Shown here: in pieces, positions 8,574 through 18,407 of the stretch
Position numbering within the stretch: position 1 is the first letter of the stretch
Layout: the number at the start of each line of letters is the position of its first letter
Assembly (NCBI GenBank): GCA_031395485.1
Contig: JANNUS010000012.1
Location: forward strand, 248,001 to 312,000
Reading direction: 5' to 3'
DNA: 64,000 nt
DNA from: UBA2336 sp031395485
GTDB lineage: Bacteria > Bacteroidota > Bacteroidia > Cytophagales > Cyclobacteriaceae
Translations under genes and position numbers: made by a program
Notes under the pieces: generated by a model
Database searches by the model: none
What the model was told of the DNA's origin: nothing
The model's input: the letters and a program-made list of their open reading frames with translations, nothing else

Positions 8574-11204
8574 ATGAAGCCGCTAACCTTTCTTCTGATT
8601 TGCATGTGTAGTATTTCGCTCTATGCGCAAAGCGATTCAACCAAATCATATACCACCACACGCGTATCTGGTGAGCCACCACAAATAGATGGTGTTCTAA
8701 ATGATGCAGCCTGGGAACAAGTTCCGTGGGGCGGAGGCGATTTCAGACAACTGCAGCCTGATGCCGGTAAAGAACCCAGCGTGCAGACTAAGTTCAAAAT
8801 CTTATACGATGCCAAAAATCTTTACATAGCTTTTAAATGTTTAGACCCGGAGCCATCGAAAATTGTAAAGCGAATGTCGAGGCGTGATGGTTTTGATGGA
8901 GATTTTGTAGAGATAAATATTGATAGCTACTATGATAAGCGAACTGCATTTTCATTTACCGCTTCGGTATCTGGCGTAAAAGGTGATGAGTACGTTTCAA
9001 ACAATGGTGATAACTGGGATGCAGGGTGGGACCCCATCTGGTATTTAAAAACAAGTATTGATGCAGAAGGTTGGCTTGCAGAAGTACGAATACCGCTTAG
9101 CCAGTTACGCTTTGCAGATAAGCCTGAGCATACCTGGGGTATACAGATACTCAGACGATTTTTTCGGAATCAGGAGCGCTCAATCTGGCAATACATCCCT
9201 CCAAATGCAGGTGGTTTTGTACACCTATTCGCAGACTTAAAAGGTTTTACCGGGATTAAGCCACAAAAGCAATTAGAGATACAGCCCTATTTGGTTGGAA
9301 AAACCGAGCACATGGCTTCAGAAAAAAATAACCCATTTGTTACCGGGCAAGAGTCATCGATCGATGTTGGCCTTGACGCGAAAATTGGTTTAACAAGCGA
9401 CATCACGCTTGACCTTACGGTGAATCCTGATTTCGGCCAGGTTGAAGCAGATCCATCGCAAGTAAATCTCACTGCTTTTCGATTATTTTTTCAAGAGCGA
9501 AGGCCTTTCTTTACAGAAGGGAGCAACACACTAGATTTTCCGGTCTCGCAATCAAACCGCAATAGCCTGTTCTATTCAAGGCGAATTGGCCGGCAGCCTC
9601 AAGGTTCAGCTGTAACCGATCCGGATGGTGACGATGGCGTAGCTGAATTCGTGAAGCCAAATATCCGAACCACCATTTGGGGAGCGGCTAAGCTGACCGG
9701 GAAAAATAAAAAAGGATTTTCATGGGGCATTCTTGAAAGTGTTACATCAAAAGAGTATGCGGTAATAGACAGCCTTGGCTACGATCGAACTCAATTGATC
9801 GAACCGCTCACAAACTATTTTGTGGCGCGGGCGCAACAAGATATTAATAAGGGGAATACAATCGTTGGTGGAATGTTTACAGCAACCAATCGGCAACTTG
9901 ATGATCCTGATCTTGCATGGCTGCATAAGTCAGCTTATTCTGCCGGTGCCGATTTTATTCATAACTGGAAAGAAAGAAAATATTTTTTTAGCAGCCGAAT
10001 GGTGATGAGCCATGTGAAGGGAAGCAAAGAGGCTATTGCAAATACACAACTTGCATCCGAGCGATATTTTCAGCGACCCGACAATGACCATACACGATTT
10101 GATGGAAATAAAAGTTCACTTACGGGAACAGGTGGAGAGCTTGTTATCGGAAAGAAAGGTGGAAACCTTGTCGGTAATTTAAATTTGGCCTGGCAATCTC
10201 CCGAACTTGAACTAAATGACCTTGGATTTTTATCGCAAACAGATAATCTTTCACAATCGATATGGGTTCAATACCGAATTCTTAATCCTAAGGGCATAAC
10301 CCGATCGCAACGCTATAATATTAATCAGTGGCGTAGTTATGATTTTGGATTTCGAAACCTGGAAGAAGGATACAATGTAAACGCTCATGGAGAGTTTAAA
10401 AATTTCTGGCAAAGTGGCGGGGGTGTAACATACATTGCCCGAATTGCTTCCAATGCAGATTTACGCGGAGGCCCAACCATTCATTATCCTGGGGCATTTT
10501 ATTACTGGATGTACGCTACAACGGATACACGTAAGAAATTTTATGTAAACATTAATCCAGAGCTAGGTTTTGGCCAAGAGAACTACTCACGCAATACTAG
10601 CATTGATTTGAGCCTGACATATCGGCCGCTTAATGCACTAAATATTTCAGTATCGCCAAGTTTAAGCTACAACGATAACCAAATGCAGTATGTAACAACG
10701 GCATCAGCAAATGGGCAAACACGTTATGTCGTTGGTAGCATTGACCAAACTACAGCGCGCATAACAATTCGAGCAACGTACATGATTACACCGAATCTTT
10801 CCATCCAATATTACGGACAACCCTTTGGTACTACCGGCACATATTCTGATTTTAAATATATTGAAAATGCCGATGCCGGAGAATATCGAGATCGATTTGT
10901 AACAATTCCCCAAAATTGGTTAACCCTTACAGATGGTGAATATGCTGTGGATGAGGATATTGATGGTATACCCGAGTTTACGTTTTATAATCCTGATTTT
11001 AGTTTTGCACAGTTCAGGTCTAACATGGTTATTCGTTGGGAATATATTCCGGGCTCTACATTTTTTTTAGTATGGACACAGGAAATGAACGGAGAATTTT
11101 TGGATGATGGTGGATCAATCCATAAGCGATACTCATTTGACTTTAATGATCATAAAGCTCACAACATCTTCCTACTGAAATTTACGTATAGGTTTGTACT
11201 TTAA
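8574..11204 (+). CDS. Secreted DUF5916 protein with N-terminal CBM9-like domain
   Basis: 876 residues. A signal peptide (MKPLTFLLICMCSISLYAQ) is followed by a CBM9-like sandwich, about residues 28-215. That domain opens with PPQIDGVLNDAAWEQVP and continues with LYIAFKCLDPEPSKI, FVEINIDSYYD and LAEVRIPLSQLRF. After it comes a long beta-rich DUF5916 region that looks like an outer-membrane barrel, marked by DLTVNPDFGQVEADPSQVN and FFQERRPFFTEGSN and ending in alternating hydrophobic/aromatic strands (LLKFTYRFVL). DUF5916 is common in Bacteroidota and its biochemical role is not established. The start gives the only good signal peptide. It is probably monocistronic: 226 bases separate it from nuoN and 158 from the next gene. 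Confidence 0.85.
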   Translation: MKPLTFLLICMCSISLYAQSDSTKSYTTTRVSGEPPQIDGVLNDAAWEQVPWGGGDFRQLQPDAGKEPSVQTKFKILYDAKNLYIAFKCLDPEPSKIVKRMSRRDGFDGDFVEINIDSYYDKRTAFSFTASVSGVKGDEYVSNNGDNWDAGWDPIWYLKTSIDAEGWLAEVRIPLSQLRFADKPEHTWGIQILRRFFRNQERSIWQYIPPNAGGFVHLFADLKGFTGIKPQKQLEIQPYLVGKTEHMASEKNNPFVTGQESSIDVGLDAKIGLTSDITLDLTVNPDFGQVEADPSQVNLTAFRLFFQERRPFFTEGSNTLDFPVSQSNRNSLFYSRRIGRQPQGSAVTDPDGDDGVAEFVKPNIRTTIWGAAKLTGKNKKGFSWGILESVTSKEYAVIDSLGYDRTQLIEPLTNYFVARAQQDINKGNTIVGGMFTATNRQLDDPDLAWLHKSAYSAGADFIHNWKERKYFFSSRMVMSHVKGSKEAIANTQLASERYFQRPDNDHTRFDGNKSSLTGTGGELVIGKKGGNLVGNLNLAWQSPELELNDLGFLSQTDNLSQSIWVQYRILNPKGITRSQRYNINQWRSYDFGFRNLEEGYNVNAHGEFKNFWQSGGGVTYIARIASNADLRGGPTIHYPGAFYYWMYATTDTRKKFYVNINPELGFGQENYSRNTSIDLSLTYRPLNALNISVSPSLSYNDNQMQYVTTASANGQTRYVVGSIDQTTARITIRATYMITPNLSIQYYGQPFGTTGTYSDFKYIENADAGEYRDRFVTIPQNWLTLTDGEYAVDEDIDGIPEFTFYNPDFSFAQFRSNMVIRWEYIPGSTFFLVWTQEMNGEFLDDGGSIHKRYSFDFNDHKAHNIFLLKFTYRFVL

Positions 11205-11362
11205 TTTTGCAGGTCCCATAGTGAAGTAGTAAGCGTAATGAAAGATATTCAAATACGATTGCACAAAAAGTAACCCACATTTGTTCCTTTTTGCAAATCG
11301 CGTAGGGTTGTTAGACGGAATTTCTTACTTATGGGATTAAATTCTGACCAGCAAAACACGCT

Positions 11363-12802
11363 ATGCAGGAACCGATTAACAATTCAGCTACGGGTTTAAC
11401 TCAACCAACATCACCCTCACGCACCATCTGGCAGTCGCTTAAAGATGCTATTAGCGGCACCGAAGCTGATTATACAAAAATTGGAATGCGAAGAGCAATC
11501 TTCCTGTTAGCTGTGCCCATGATTTTGGAATTAGTCATGGAGTCGACTTTTGCGGTTGTTGATATATTTTTTGTGGGTAAGTTGGGGCCATCAGCTGTTG
11601 CAACAGTAGGGCTTACGGAGACTTATTTGTTTTTACTCTACTCACTTGCCATGGGACTTTCAATGGCGGTTACGGCCATCATTGCGCGAAGAGTGGGAGA
11701 GAAGAATATGAAAGATGCTGGCGTTGCTGCTTCTCAAGCAATTCTTCTAGGGTTGTTGTGCAGCATCCCATTTGCTATAGCCGGTGTTTTTTTCGCCAAA
11801 GATCTACTCGCCATAATGGGTGCCGATGCATGGAGCATTGAGCACGGCTATCGCTTTACACAATGGATGCTGGGCGGAAATGTTGTGATCGTTTTATTGT
11901 TTGTGATCAACGGCATCTTTCGTGGTGCAGGTGATGCTGCCATTGCCATGCGCGTACTCTGGATTGCCAACGGCATTAACATTATCCTCGATCCTATACT
12001 TATTTTCGGATGGGGCCCCATTCCCGCTTTCGGTATTGAAGGCGCGGGTATTGCTACTACTACTGGTCGGGGCATTGGTGTACTCTTACAATTATGGATA
12101 CTCTTTAAAGGAGGCAAACATATTCAGGTAACACTCTCGCAACTCTACTGGGACGCGAAAACCATGCTCAACATTGTAAAAACTTCGTTGGGTGGAGTAG
12201 GGCAAATGATTGTAGCGATGACGTCATGGATTTTTCTGATGCGCATTTTGGCCAGTGTAAGCAATGAGGCGGTAGCAGGAGCAACCATTGCCGTACGCCT
12301 CATGATGTTTACCCTCATGCCCGCATGGGGATTATCGAATGCCGCGGCAACACTTGTAGGACAAAATCTGGGTGCAGGGCAACCAGAGCGAGCCGAGGCA
12401 TCCGTATGGAAAATCGGTTTCTACAACATGATCTTCTTAAGCATTGTTTCAGTGGTCTATTTTGTATTCAATGAAGAACTTGTAGGAATATTTACAGATG
12501 ATCCAACCGTAATAGCCATTGGCGCAGAGTGGATGCAAATTTTGTCATATTCCTATCTCGTATACGGTTGGTGGATGGTTTCAAGTCAGGCATTCAACGG
12601 AGCGGGTGACACAAGCACGCCCACAAAAATCAACCTTGTATTCTTTTGGCTCATTCAAATACCGTTGTCATATTACCTATCCATTACACTCGACTGGAAA
12701 CAATCTGGTGTTTTTTGGGGCGTATTTATCTCCGAAACCTCCGTTGGATTATTTACCTTATGGCTCTTTTCGAAAGGTGGGTGGAAAACAATGAAGGTTT
12801 GA
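11363..12802 (+). CDS. MATE family efflux transporter
   Basis: Inner-membrane exporter of the multidrug and toxic compound extrusion family, normally driven by H+ or Na+. It has 479 residues with about 12 transmembrane segments in two similar halves. Family features: the first helix RRAIFLLAVPMILELVMESTFAVVDIFFVGKLG, read in two pieces, with VDIFFVGKLGPSAVATVGL typical of MatE repeat 1. Repeat 2 has IVAMTSWIFLMRILASVSNEAVAGATIAVR and NAAATLVGQNLGAGQPERAE. A hydrophilic N-terminal stretch of about 45 residues precedes helix 1, which is a little longer than usual. The substrate cannot be inferred from sequence or neighbours. Confidence 0.93.
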   Translation: MQEPINNSATGLTQPTSPSRTIWQSLKDAISGTEADYTKIGMRRAIFLLAVPMILELVMESTFAVVDIFFVGKLGPSAVATVGLTETYLFLLYSLAMGLSMAVTAIIARRVGEKNMKDAGVAASQAILLGLLCSIPFAIAGVFFAKDLLAIMGADAWSIEHGYRFTQWMLGGNVVIVLLFVINGIFRGAGDAAIAMRVLWIANGINIILDPILIFGWGPIPAFGIEGAGIATTTGRGIGVLLQLWILFKGGKHIQVTLSQLYWDAKTMLNIVKTSLGGVGQMIVAMTSWIFLMRILASVSNEAVAGATIAVRLMMFTLMPAWGLSNAAATLVGQNLGAGQPERAEASVWKIGFYNMIFLSIVSVVYFVFNEELVGIFTDDPTVIAIGAEWMQILSYSYLVYGWWMVSSQAFNGAGDTSTPTKINLVFFWLIQIPLSYYLSITLDWKQSGVFWGVFISETSVGLFTLWLFSKGGWKTMKV

Positions 12803-13020
12803 TAATTCCCATTCTTCATCTCGGTGTTCTTGATGCCTTACGAGCTTTGCAAGCATAACTAGAACAGACCGTGCAGTTCTTGATTACCTACTCTTCTGAT
12901 ACAGAGTCATTTTGATCGCTGTTTGCGAGGGAATTGAGTCTGACGATTTTCCACCTATATTGGGTGATGGATAAATCTCAATTTTATGGTATGATTACGG
13001 CTTATAAATTAAGCATACGT

Positions 13021-13974
13021 ATGAAAAACTATTTAATAGCACTATTTGTCGTGGTAACTACCTCCATCACTGCGCAAAATTTATCATTTAATTCACCACC
13101 GTTAACGCCAACAATTTTTGGAAGTAGTTTTTTATCGACACACATGAACGAGCGTGATTTTTCCGTAACACCCGATGGCAGTGAAATTTACTTCACGATA
13201 TCAACACCGAAATCATCATTCCAAACCATTGTCTTTTGTAAAAAAATTAAGGAAGGAGCCTGGACAACTCCTGAAGTAGTATCCTTTGCAGGTGAATTCA
13301 GCGACCTTGAACCAGCCTTTTCTGCCGATGGTCAAACACTTTACTTCGCCTCTAACAGACCCACAACAGGAACTACGCCAAAAGATTTTGATATATGGAG
13401 TGTGGCTCGGGTAGGCTCAGGTTGGGGGGAACCTAAAAATATGGGAACGATTATTAACACAGAAGCTGACGAGTTTTATCCTTCTATTACTAAGAGTGGC
13501 AATTTGTACTACACTGCTGCATATAAAGGTGGACCGGGCAGGGAAGATATATACGTATCTACTTTCAGTAATAATACTTATCAGCAGCCCGTAGCATTAG
13601 ATACAGCCGTTAACACGAAGTTGTATGAATTCAATGCGTTTGTATCGCCCGATGAAGATTACATTCTTTTTACCTCGTATGGCCGTATGGATGATGCTGG
13701 TGCCGGTGATTTGTACATGAGTGTAAAGGATGCTTCCGGAAAATGGAAAACAGCAAAAAACCTCAAAGAATTAAATTCTAAGCAATTGGATTATTGTCCA
13801 TTTGTTTCGCAAGATGGAAAAGTACTATTTTTTACCAGTGAGCGTCATCAACTTCCTTCATCCTTTAAAAATACAAAAGCAACATACAAGAATATTTTAG
13901 AGCTTTCATCCAATCCACTAAATGGAACTGGAAACATTTATTGGATTGATTTTAAAAAGACAGTGGCGCGTTGA
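13021..13974 (+). CDS. Secreted PD40 (WD40-like) beta-propeller protein
   Basis: 318 residues from the ATG at 13021, which gives a clean signal peptide (MKNYLIALFVVVTTSITAQ); an upstream in-frame start at 12934 would add a non-signal-like 29 residues. TolB-like PD40 repeats are visible as DGSEIYFTI, DLEPAFSADGQTLYFASNR, DEFYPSITKSGNLYYTA, DEDYILFTSYGR and PFVSQDGKVLFFTSERH, about five blades. Such periplasmic propellers usually bind proteins or glycans; no catalytic motif is seen. It is 33 bases upstream of an SGNH hydrolase gene and may be cotranscribed. Confidence 0.82.
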   Translation: MKNYLIALFVVVTTSITAQNLSFNSPPLTPTIFGSSFLSTHMNERDFSVTPDGSEIYFTISTPKSSFQTIVFCKKIKEGAWTTPEVVSFAGEFSDLEPAFSADGQTLYFASNRPTTGTTPKDFDIWSVARVGSGWGEPKNMGTIINTEADEFYPSITKSGNLYYTAAYKGGPGREDIYVSTFSNNTYQQPVALDTAVNTKLYEFNAFVSPDEDYILFTSYGRMDDAGAGDLYMSVKDASGKWKTAKNLKELNSKQLDYCPFVSQDGKVLFFTSERHQLPSSFKNTKATYKNILELSSNPLNGTGNIYWIDFKKTVAR

Positions 13975-14007
13975 TTCAAGTAATTTTATCAATTTATAAG
14001 GATCAAT

Positions 14008-14640
14008 ATGAGATTACTTGTAATAATCATTCCTTACATCATAACATTTTCAGGGTCATGCCAAAGCAATGATGACGTAAGCCATGCTGCAACTGCCGCT
14101 CACTACAATATTCTTTTTATTGGCAATAGTTTAACCTACACGAATGGTTTGCCCGAACTGGTTACCGGTGTTGCAAGAGATAATGGGGTGTTAATAAATA
14201 CCGAAATGTTAGCACTCCCTAACTACTCTCTTGAAGATCACTGGAATGATGGTAAACTTCAAAACCTGATTAAGAGTGAAAAATTTAGTTATGTAATTGT
14301 TCAACAAGGGCCATCGTCTCAAGCTGATGGGAGAGCAATACTTATTGAATATGGCGAAAGAATAAGTACCCTTTGCAAAAAGAGCAATACCAAGCTTGTA
14401 TTTTTTATGGTATGGCCTGCCAGAGCCAACTATTACAATTTTGAAGGAGTTATTAAGAACTATATCGATGCAGCAGCTCAAACAAATTCAATTCTATGCC
14501 CAGTTGGAAAAGTTTGGAAAACGCATTTCGACAAGACAACTGACTTCTCGTACTATGGACAAGATGAGTTCCATCCTTCGCTTGATGGTAGTAAAGTGGC
14601 GGCTCGTGTAATTTACGAGACGCTTTCCTTCGCAAAGTAA
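14008..14640 (+). CDS. SGNH/GDSL-type hydrolase lipoprotein
   Basis: 210 residues with a lipoprotein signal (MRLLVIIIPYIITFSGSC), so probably anchored at the cell surface or periplasmic face. The SGNH fold is supported by block I ILFIGNSLTYTNGLPE, where the serine of GNS is the candidate nucleophile, and by the C-terminal block QDEFHPSLDGSKVAA, which carries the Asp/His pair. VIVQQGPSSQA lies where block III would be. Substrate unknown; family members act as esterases, lipases or carbohydrate deacetylases. It follows the propeller gene by 33 bases and precedes the TonB receptor by about 150 bases. Confidence 0.78.
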   Translation: MRLLVIIIPYIITFSGSCQSNDDVSHAATAAHYNILFIGNSLTYTNGLPELVTGVARDNGVLINTEMLALPNYSLEDHWNDGKLQNLIKSEKFSYVIVQQGPSSQADGRAILIEYGERISTLCKKSNTKLVFFMVWPARANYYNFEGVIKNYIDAAAQTNSILCPVGKVWKTHFDKTTDFSYYGQDEFHPSLDGSKVAARVIYETLSFAK

Positions 14641-14791
14641 ATTATCCTTATTCTGAAATGTAATAGTAGCGTTCTCTATACAAGGCCGTTGCTTTGAGTC
14701 GATTAACGAAGTTGATATACAAAACTGAAATATTTTATGTATTCTTGGTAGTCTATTGATCATTAAGCTAGGCTAGTTCAGAAACTAAATA

Positions 14792-17182
14792 ATGAAACGG
14801 ATACTACTAACTCTTCTTCTCTTTTCTTCCCAACTTGTTTTCTCTCAAATTATTGTAACGGGAATCGTGAAGGATTCAAATACCGGTGAAAATTTACCAT
14901 TTGCTAACGTTTCATTGAAAGGCTCACGAATTGGAACTCCTACCAATTTAGACGGCCATTTTACATTGCTCAATGTACCGACAGATACTAGTACACTGTT
15001 AATCAGTTACGTTGGCTACGCAATCAAAGAATTAAAGTTGTCTCCCGCAACGCTGGTAGATAAAATTACAATTAAGCTAGAGTCAATATCCGCTTCGCTG
15101 CAAGAAGTAATAATATCTGACAGCGGCAATAAATTCTTGAATACCGCTACAGGTGTTAGCCATGCCACAATCTCTACTAAACAGCTTTCATTATTACCCA
15201 GTATAGGAGAGGTCGATATTTTTCGGTCACTACAATTATTGCCCGGCATAAGTGGTACCAACGAAAGCGCGTCAGGGCTTTATGTTCGCGGAGGAACTCC
15301 GGATCAAAACCTTGTTTTGCTGGACGGTATTACGGTCTACAAAGTAGATCACTTTTTCGGATTCTTTTCTGCCTTCAATGCAAATGCTATAAAGGATGTT
15401 CAGCTTTATAAAGGGGGATTCCCGGCCAAATATGGTGAGCGAATTTCCAGTGTTGTAGACCTCACCGGTAAGACTGGCAGCTTCGAGGAAATCCATGCTG
15501 AAGCAGGATTAAATTTCATAAGCGGCAATGCTCTAATTGAAATCCCTATTACTAAAAATTTTTCGGTACTTTTTGCAGGTAGGAGATCCTACACAGATAT
15601 TATTCAAAGCAATGTCTTTAAAAGTGTTACGGCAAACCTTTCAGGAGGCGATCCCTTTCCTGCCGTTTCGAATCTAAATAATACAAGCGTTAATACGGTG
15701 GATCCAATTTTCTACTTCTTTGATTGGAATAGTAAATTTTCCTATAAACCAAATGACAACGATCTTTTTACTGTAAGCATGTATCAAGGTCAGGATTTTT
15801 TAGACGAGTCAAGATCATTTGTTCGAACAATTGATCGTCAAGCCGCAGACCCTATTCAAGTGACTGGCAATATTATTGAAAAGACAAATTGGGGCAATAC
15901 TGGACTTTCCACAAAATGGTCACGCCAATGGAGCCCAAAGTTTTATAGCAATTTCTTAGTTTCTACGTCCACATATTTTAGTAAGTACAACCGAAAAGGT
16001 TTTTTAGAAATAGGGATACCTGCTCAGGATTCCACAATTTTTGAGGCTCAACAATTTACAGATGAAGATAACAAAGTTCGAGATTTTTCTGCACGATTAG
16101 ATGCAGAGTGGCTGTTATCCGCTAAGCATAAACTCGAACTTGGAGCTTCACTTACACAATCCGACATTAACTATAAAAATATACGGAATGATACACTTAT
16201 AGTTCTTGACCGTGCGCAAAACGCAAACTACTCTTCGATTTATTTTTCTGATACCTGGCAACCATCTCCAAAAATCTCATTAACCGCAGGAGTACGAGCT
16301 TCATATTACCAGATGACAGAGGCCTACTTGTATTCTCCTCGATTGTCCGCTACGTATAATCTCACAAATCAAATTAAGATTAAAGCTGCAACAGGCAAAT
16401 ACTATCAATTCGTCAATCAAATCACAAATGAAAATATTAGCGAGGGCTCACGCGACTTTTGGTTGTTAGCCGATGGGGAGCAGGTTAAAGTAAGTTCAGC
16501 TATACATTATATACTAGGTACAAGTTATGAAAACAGAGGCTGGCTTTTCGACTTAGAGGGATATTATAAAGACTTAAATAATTTGTCGGAATTTTCGCTA
16601 CGGTATAGAAGTGGGGGAGAGATAGACCTCAATCAATTATTTTTTATTGGAAGTGGTGTTGCGAAGGGAGTAGAGCTACTAATTCAAAAGAAACAAGGGA
16701 ATTATACTGGATGGGTTTCGTATACTTTAGGGCGGGTCACATACAATTTCCCTGACCTTAATATTGGGCAGGATTTCCCTGCCCTTCATGATCAGCGGCA
16801 TGAATTTAAAGTAGTAAGTAACTACCAAGTAGATCAATGGAGTTTTGCCGCCACATTTGTATACGGCTCAGGCAAACCCTTTTCCGAACCCGAGGGAAAA
16901 TACACCGTGACATTGCTCGATGGTAAAGAGTCAAGCTATATCAGTATTGGGCCTAAGAATGGTACCAGACTGCCAGCGTATCATCGACTGGACATTTCCA
17001 TTCATCATTTTTTTCCGATTGGCAAAAAGGTAAAAGGAGATTTGGGAATTTCGGTATTTAACGTATACAACAAGACAAACATTTGGTACCGTGAGTACGA
17101 CTTTAGTCAACAACCTGTACTGATTACAAACGTGAATTACTTAGGCATGCTGCCAAATCTTTCAATTAATATTAAATTTTAG
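14792..17182 (+). CDS. TonB-dependent outer-membrane receptor with carboxypeptidase-regulatory-like domain
   Basis: 796 residues. Signal peptide MKRILLTLLLFSSQLVFSQ, then a CarboxypepD_reg-like Ig domain at about residues 20-105 (IIVTGIVKDSNTGENLPFANV; LDGHFTLLNVPTD). The plug domain, about 130-230, has ASGLYVRGGTPDQNLVLLDG and VQLYKGGFPAKYGERISSVV, and is followed by a 22-strand-type barrel ending LSINIKF with a terminal Phe. It imports a ligand using TonB energy; the ligand is not evident. The next gene, two bases after the stop, encodes a DUF4249 lipoprotein. This receptor/DUF4249 pairing is common in Bacteroidota, and the two products probably form one outer-membrane complex. Confidence 0.93.
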   Translation: MKRILLTLLLFSSQLVFSQIIVTGIVKDSNTGENLPFANVSLKGSRIGTPTNLDGHFTLLNVPTDTSTLLISYVGYAIKELKLSPATLVDKITIKLESISASLQEVIISDSGNKFLNTATGVSHATISTKQLSLLPSIGEVDIFRSLQLLPGISGTNESASGLYVRGGTPDQNLVLLDGITVYKVDHFFGFFSAFNANAIKDVQLYKGGFPAKYGERISSVVDLTGKTGSFEEIHAEAGLNFISGNALIEIPITKNFSVLFAGRRSYTDIIQSNVFKSVTANLSGGDPFPAVSNLNNTSVNTVDPIFYFFDWNSKFSYKPNDNDLFTVSMYQGQDFLDESRSFVRTIDRQAADPIQVTGNIIEKTNWGNTGLSTKWSRQWSPKFYSNFLVSTSTYFSKYNRKGFLEIGIPAQDSTIFEAQQFTDEDNKVRDFSARLDAEWLLSAKHKLELGASLTQSDINYKNIRNDTLIVLDRAQNANYSSIYFSDTWQPSPKISLTAGVRASYYQMTEAYLYSPRLSATYNLTNQIKIKAATGKYYQFVNQITNENISEGSRDFWLLADGEQVKVSSAIHYILGTSYENRGWLFDLEGYYKDLNNLSEFSLRYRSGGEIDLNQLFFIGSGVAKGVELLIQKKQGNYTGWVSYTLGRVTYNFPDLNIGQDFPALHDQRHEFKVVSNYQVDQWSFAATFVYGSGKPFSEPEGKYTVTLLDGKESSYISIGPKNGTRLPAYHRLDISIHHFFPIGKKVKGDLGISVFNVYNKTNIWYREYDFSQQPVLITNVNYLGMLPNLSINIKF

Positions 17183-17184
17183 CA

Positions 17185-18024
17185 ATGGATAACATGCGAT
17201 TTATGTACGTCCTGATTTTTTTCATACTCTTCAGTATTTCATGCGATGAGGAACAATCTATAGAAGATAATTTTGTTGTGGAAGCATTTTTGTTTGCTGG
17301 CGAAGATGTCAACCAAATTACCATTAAAGAAATCCAATCCATTGATGAATTAGGAAACGAGTCTATACCAATTGAAGATGCAATTGTTACGCTTTCAAAA
17401 AATAATGAATCCTACCCCTTGGTCTTCGATGTGACAACCGAAAAATACTCCTATCAAGGAAACACATTGGATGTAAATCCAGGCGATGTATTCCGCTTAG
17501 AGGCGCGAAGAGGAACACGATCGGCCACAGCTGAAACCATTGTTCCGCCTGCCACGAGCGGTCTCACTATATCGGGTAATCAAATCATAATCCCGAGTAT
17601 CTTCATCCGTTTTGGCATCGAGCAAGAATTATTTCAACTTTTCATTAATGCGAGATTGTCCATACAGTGGGATAATCCAACAGATAAGCTTCACTTTATT
17701 GTTATAGACAATCTTGTTGCGGGCGATCCAATATTTCCAGCTGATTTTCCAATACCCGAAGAAACACTCAAATTGATTCAGAGCTTTCGGTACATTTCAG
17801 CCCCTACTGCCAATACAAGTTTTGAGATTCCCGGTCTAAGCCTTGATACGTATGGTACGTATCGAGCCAAGGTTTATCGGGTTAATCAAGAATACGCTGA
17901 TCTCTATAACAACCAAGTTCAGGACTCTCGCGATCTCAATGCTCCGCCATCCAACATTCAAAATGCCCTCGGGATATTCTCTGCCTTTGCAAGTGATAGC
18001 GTATTTTTTGAAGTGGTACAGTAA
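17185..18024 (+). CDS. DUF4249 lipoprotein, partner of the TonB receptor
   Basis: 279 residues with a lipoprotein signal ending FSISC (Cys about residue 20). The body matches the DUF4249 pattern: FVVEAFLFAGEDVNQITI, SIPIEDAIVTLSKNNESYPL (an Ig-like segment with inverse charge pattern), then DVNPGDVFRLEARRGTRSATAETIVPP and a C-terminal domain of about 120 residues. It starts two bases after the receptor stop, so the genes are almost surely cotranscribed. By analogy with SusD-type partners it may cap or gate the receptor, but that is inference. The stop codon lies at the first bases of direct-repeat copy 1. Confidence 0.85.
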   Translation: MDNMRFMYVLIFFILFSISCDEEQSIEDNFVVEAFLFAGEDVNQITIKEIQSIDELGNESIPIEDAIVTLSKNNESYPLVFDVTTEKYSYQGNTLDVNPGDVFRLEARRGTRSATAETIVPPATSGLTISGNQIIIPSIFIRFGIEQELFQLFINARLSIQWDNPTDKLHFIVIDNLVAGDPIFPADFPIPEETLKLIQSFRYISAPTANTSFEIPGLSLDTYGTYRAKVYRVNQEYADLYNNQVQDSRDLNAPPSNIQNALGIFSAFASDSVFFEVVQ

Positions 18025-18128
18025 TCGTGGATAGTAGATTATGGCATGAAACATGCCCTTTTGGGGTACGAATGAATAATTAAAATCTTATCCTTCTAAA
18101 CCCTACTCTAACCAATTAACCTTTACCT
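18021..18128 (+). repeat. 105-bp direct repeat, copy 1
   Basis: Begins GTAATCGTGGATAGTAGA and runs to about CTAACCAATTAACCTTTAC; nearly colinear with 20941-21045 with only scattered substitutions and a one-base gap. It includes the perfect inverted repeat GGCATG-AAA-CATGCC (18043-18057). In copy 2 the block leads straight into a start codon. Here the corresponding position reads ATC rather than ATG and no coding sequence follows, so this copy looks like an orphan leader or promoter. The remainder of the gap up to glgA (18129-18340) shows no gene or RNA that I can recognise. Confidence 0.85.
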
Positions 18129-18348
18129 ATATCTATCCTCAAGTTGATTAACGAATAGTTGATGTCCCATAGGGGTATCAAAATGATCCTCATGATCGGA
18201 CTTATCAATACTGTAAATCATTCAACTAGTTAATCTTTTTACTGATTTCTAAATTTAATACTGTGTCTTGTTGTGCCCAATCGGGCTAATTGACAGTTAC
18301 TTCTGAAATAGGTAAATTATAGGTAGATAATAACATCAAGAAAATGAG

Positions 18349-18378
18349 TTTGTGGAGAATCAAATACTGATATTTTAT
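18349..18378 (+). promoter_or_regulatory. Possible Bacteroidota-type promoter for glgA-glgC
   Basis: TTTG (18349-18352), an 18-base spacer and TATTTTAT (18371-18378) resemble the -33/-7 consensus (TTTG / TAnnTTTG) of Bacteroidota sigma factors, ending about 30 bases before the glgA ATG. The match to the -7 box is imperfect. Confidence 0.28.
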
Positions 18379-18407
18379 TTTATTATTACTAATTGAAATA
18401 GCCCGTC

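Noticed and set aside
14792..17182. Assigning the TonB receptor a specific ligand (siderophore, B12 or glycan)
   Set aside because: No ligand-specific motif and no substrate-processing genes are adjacent.
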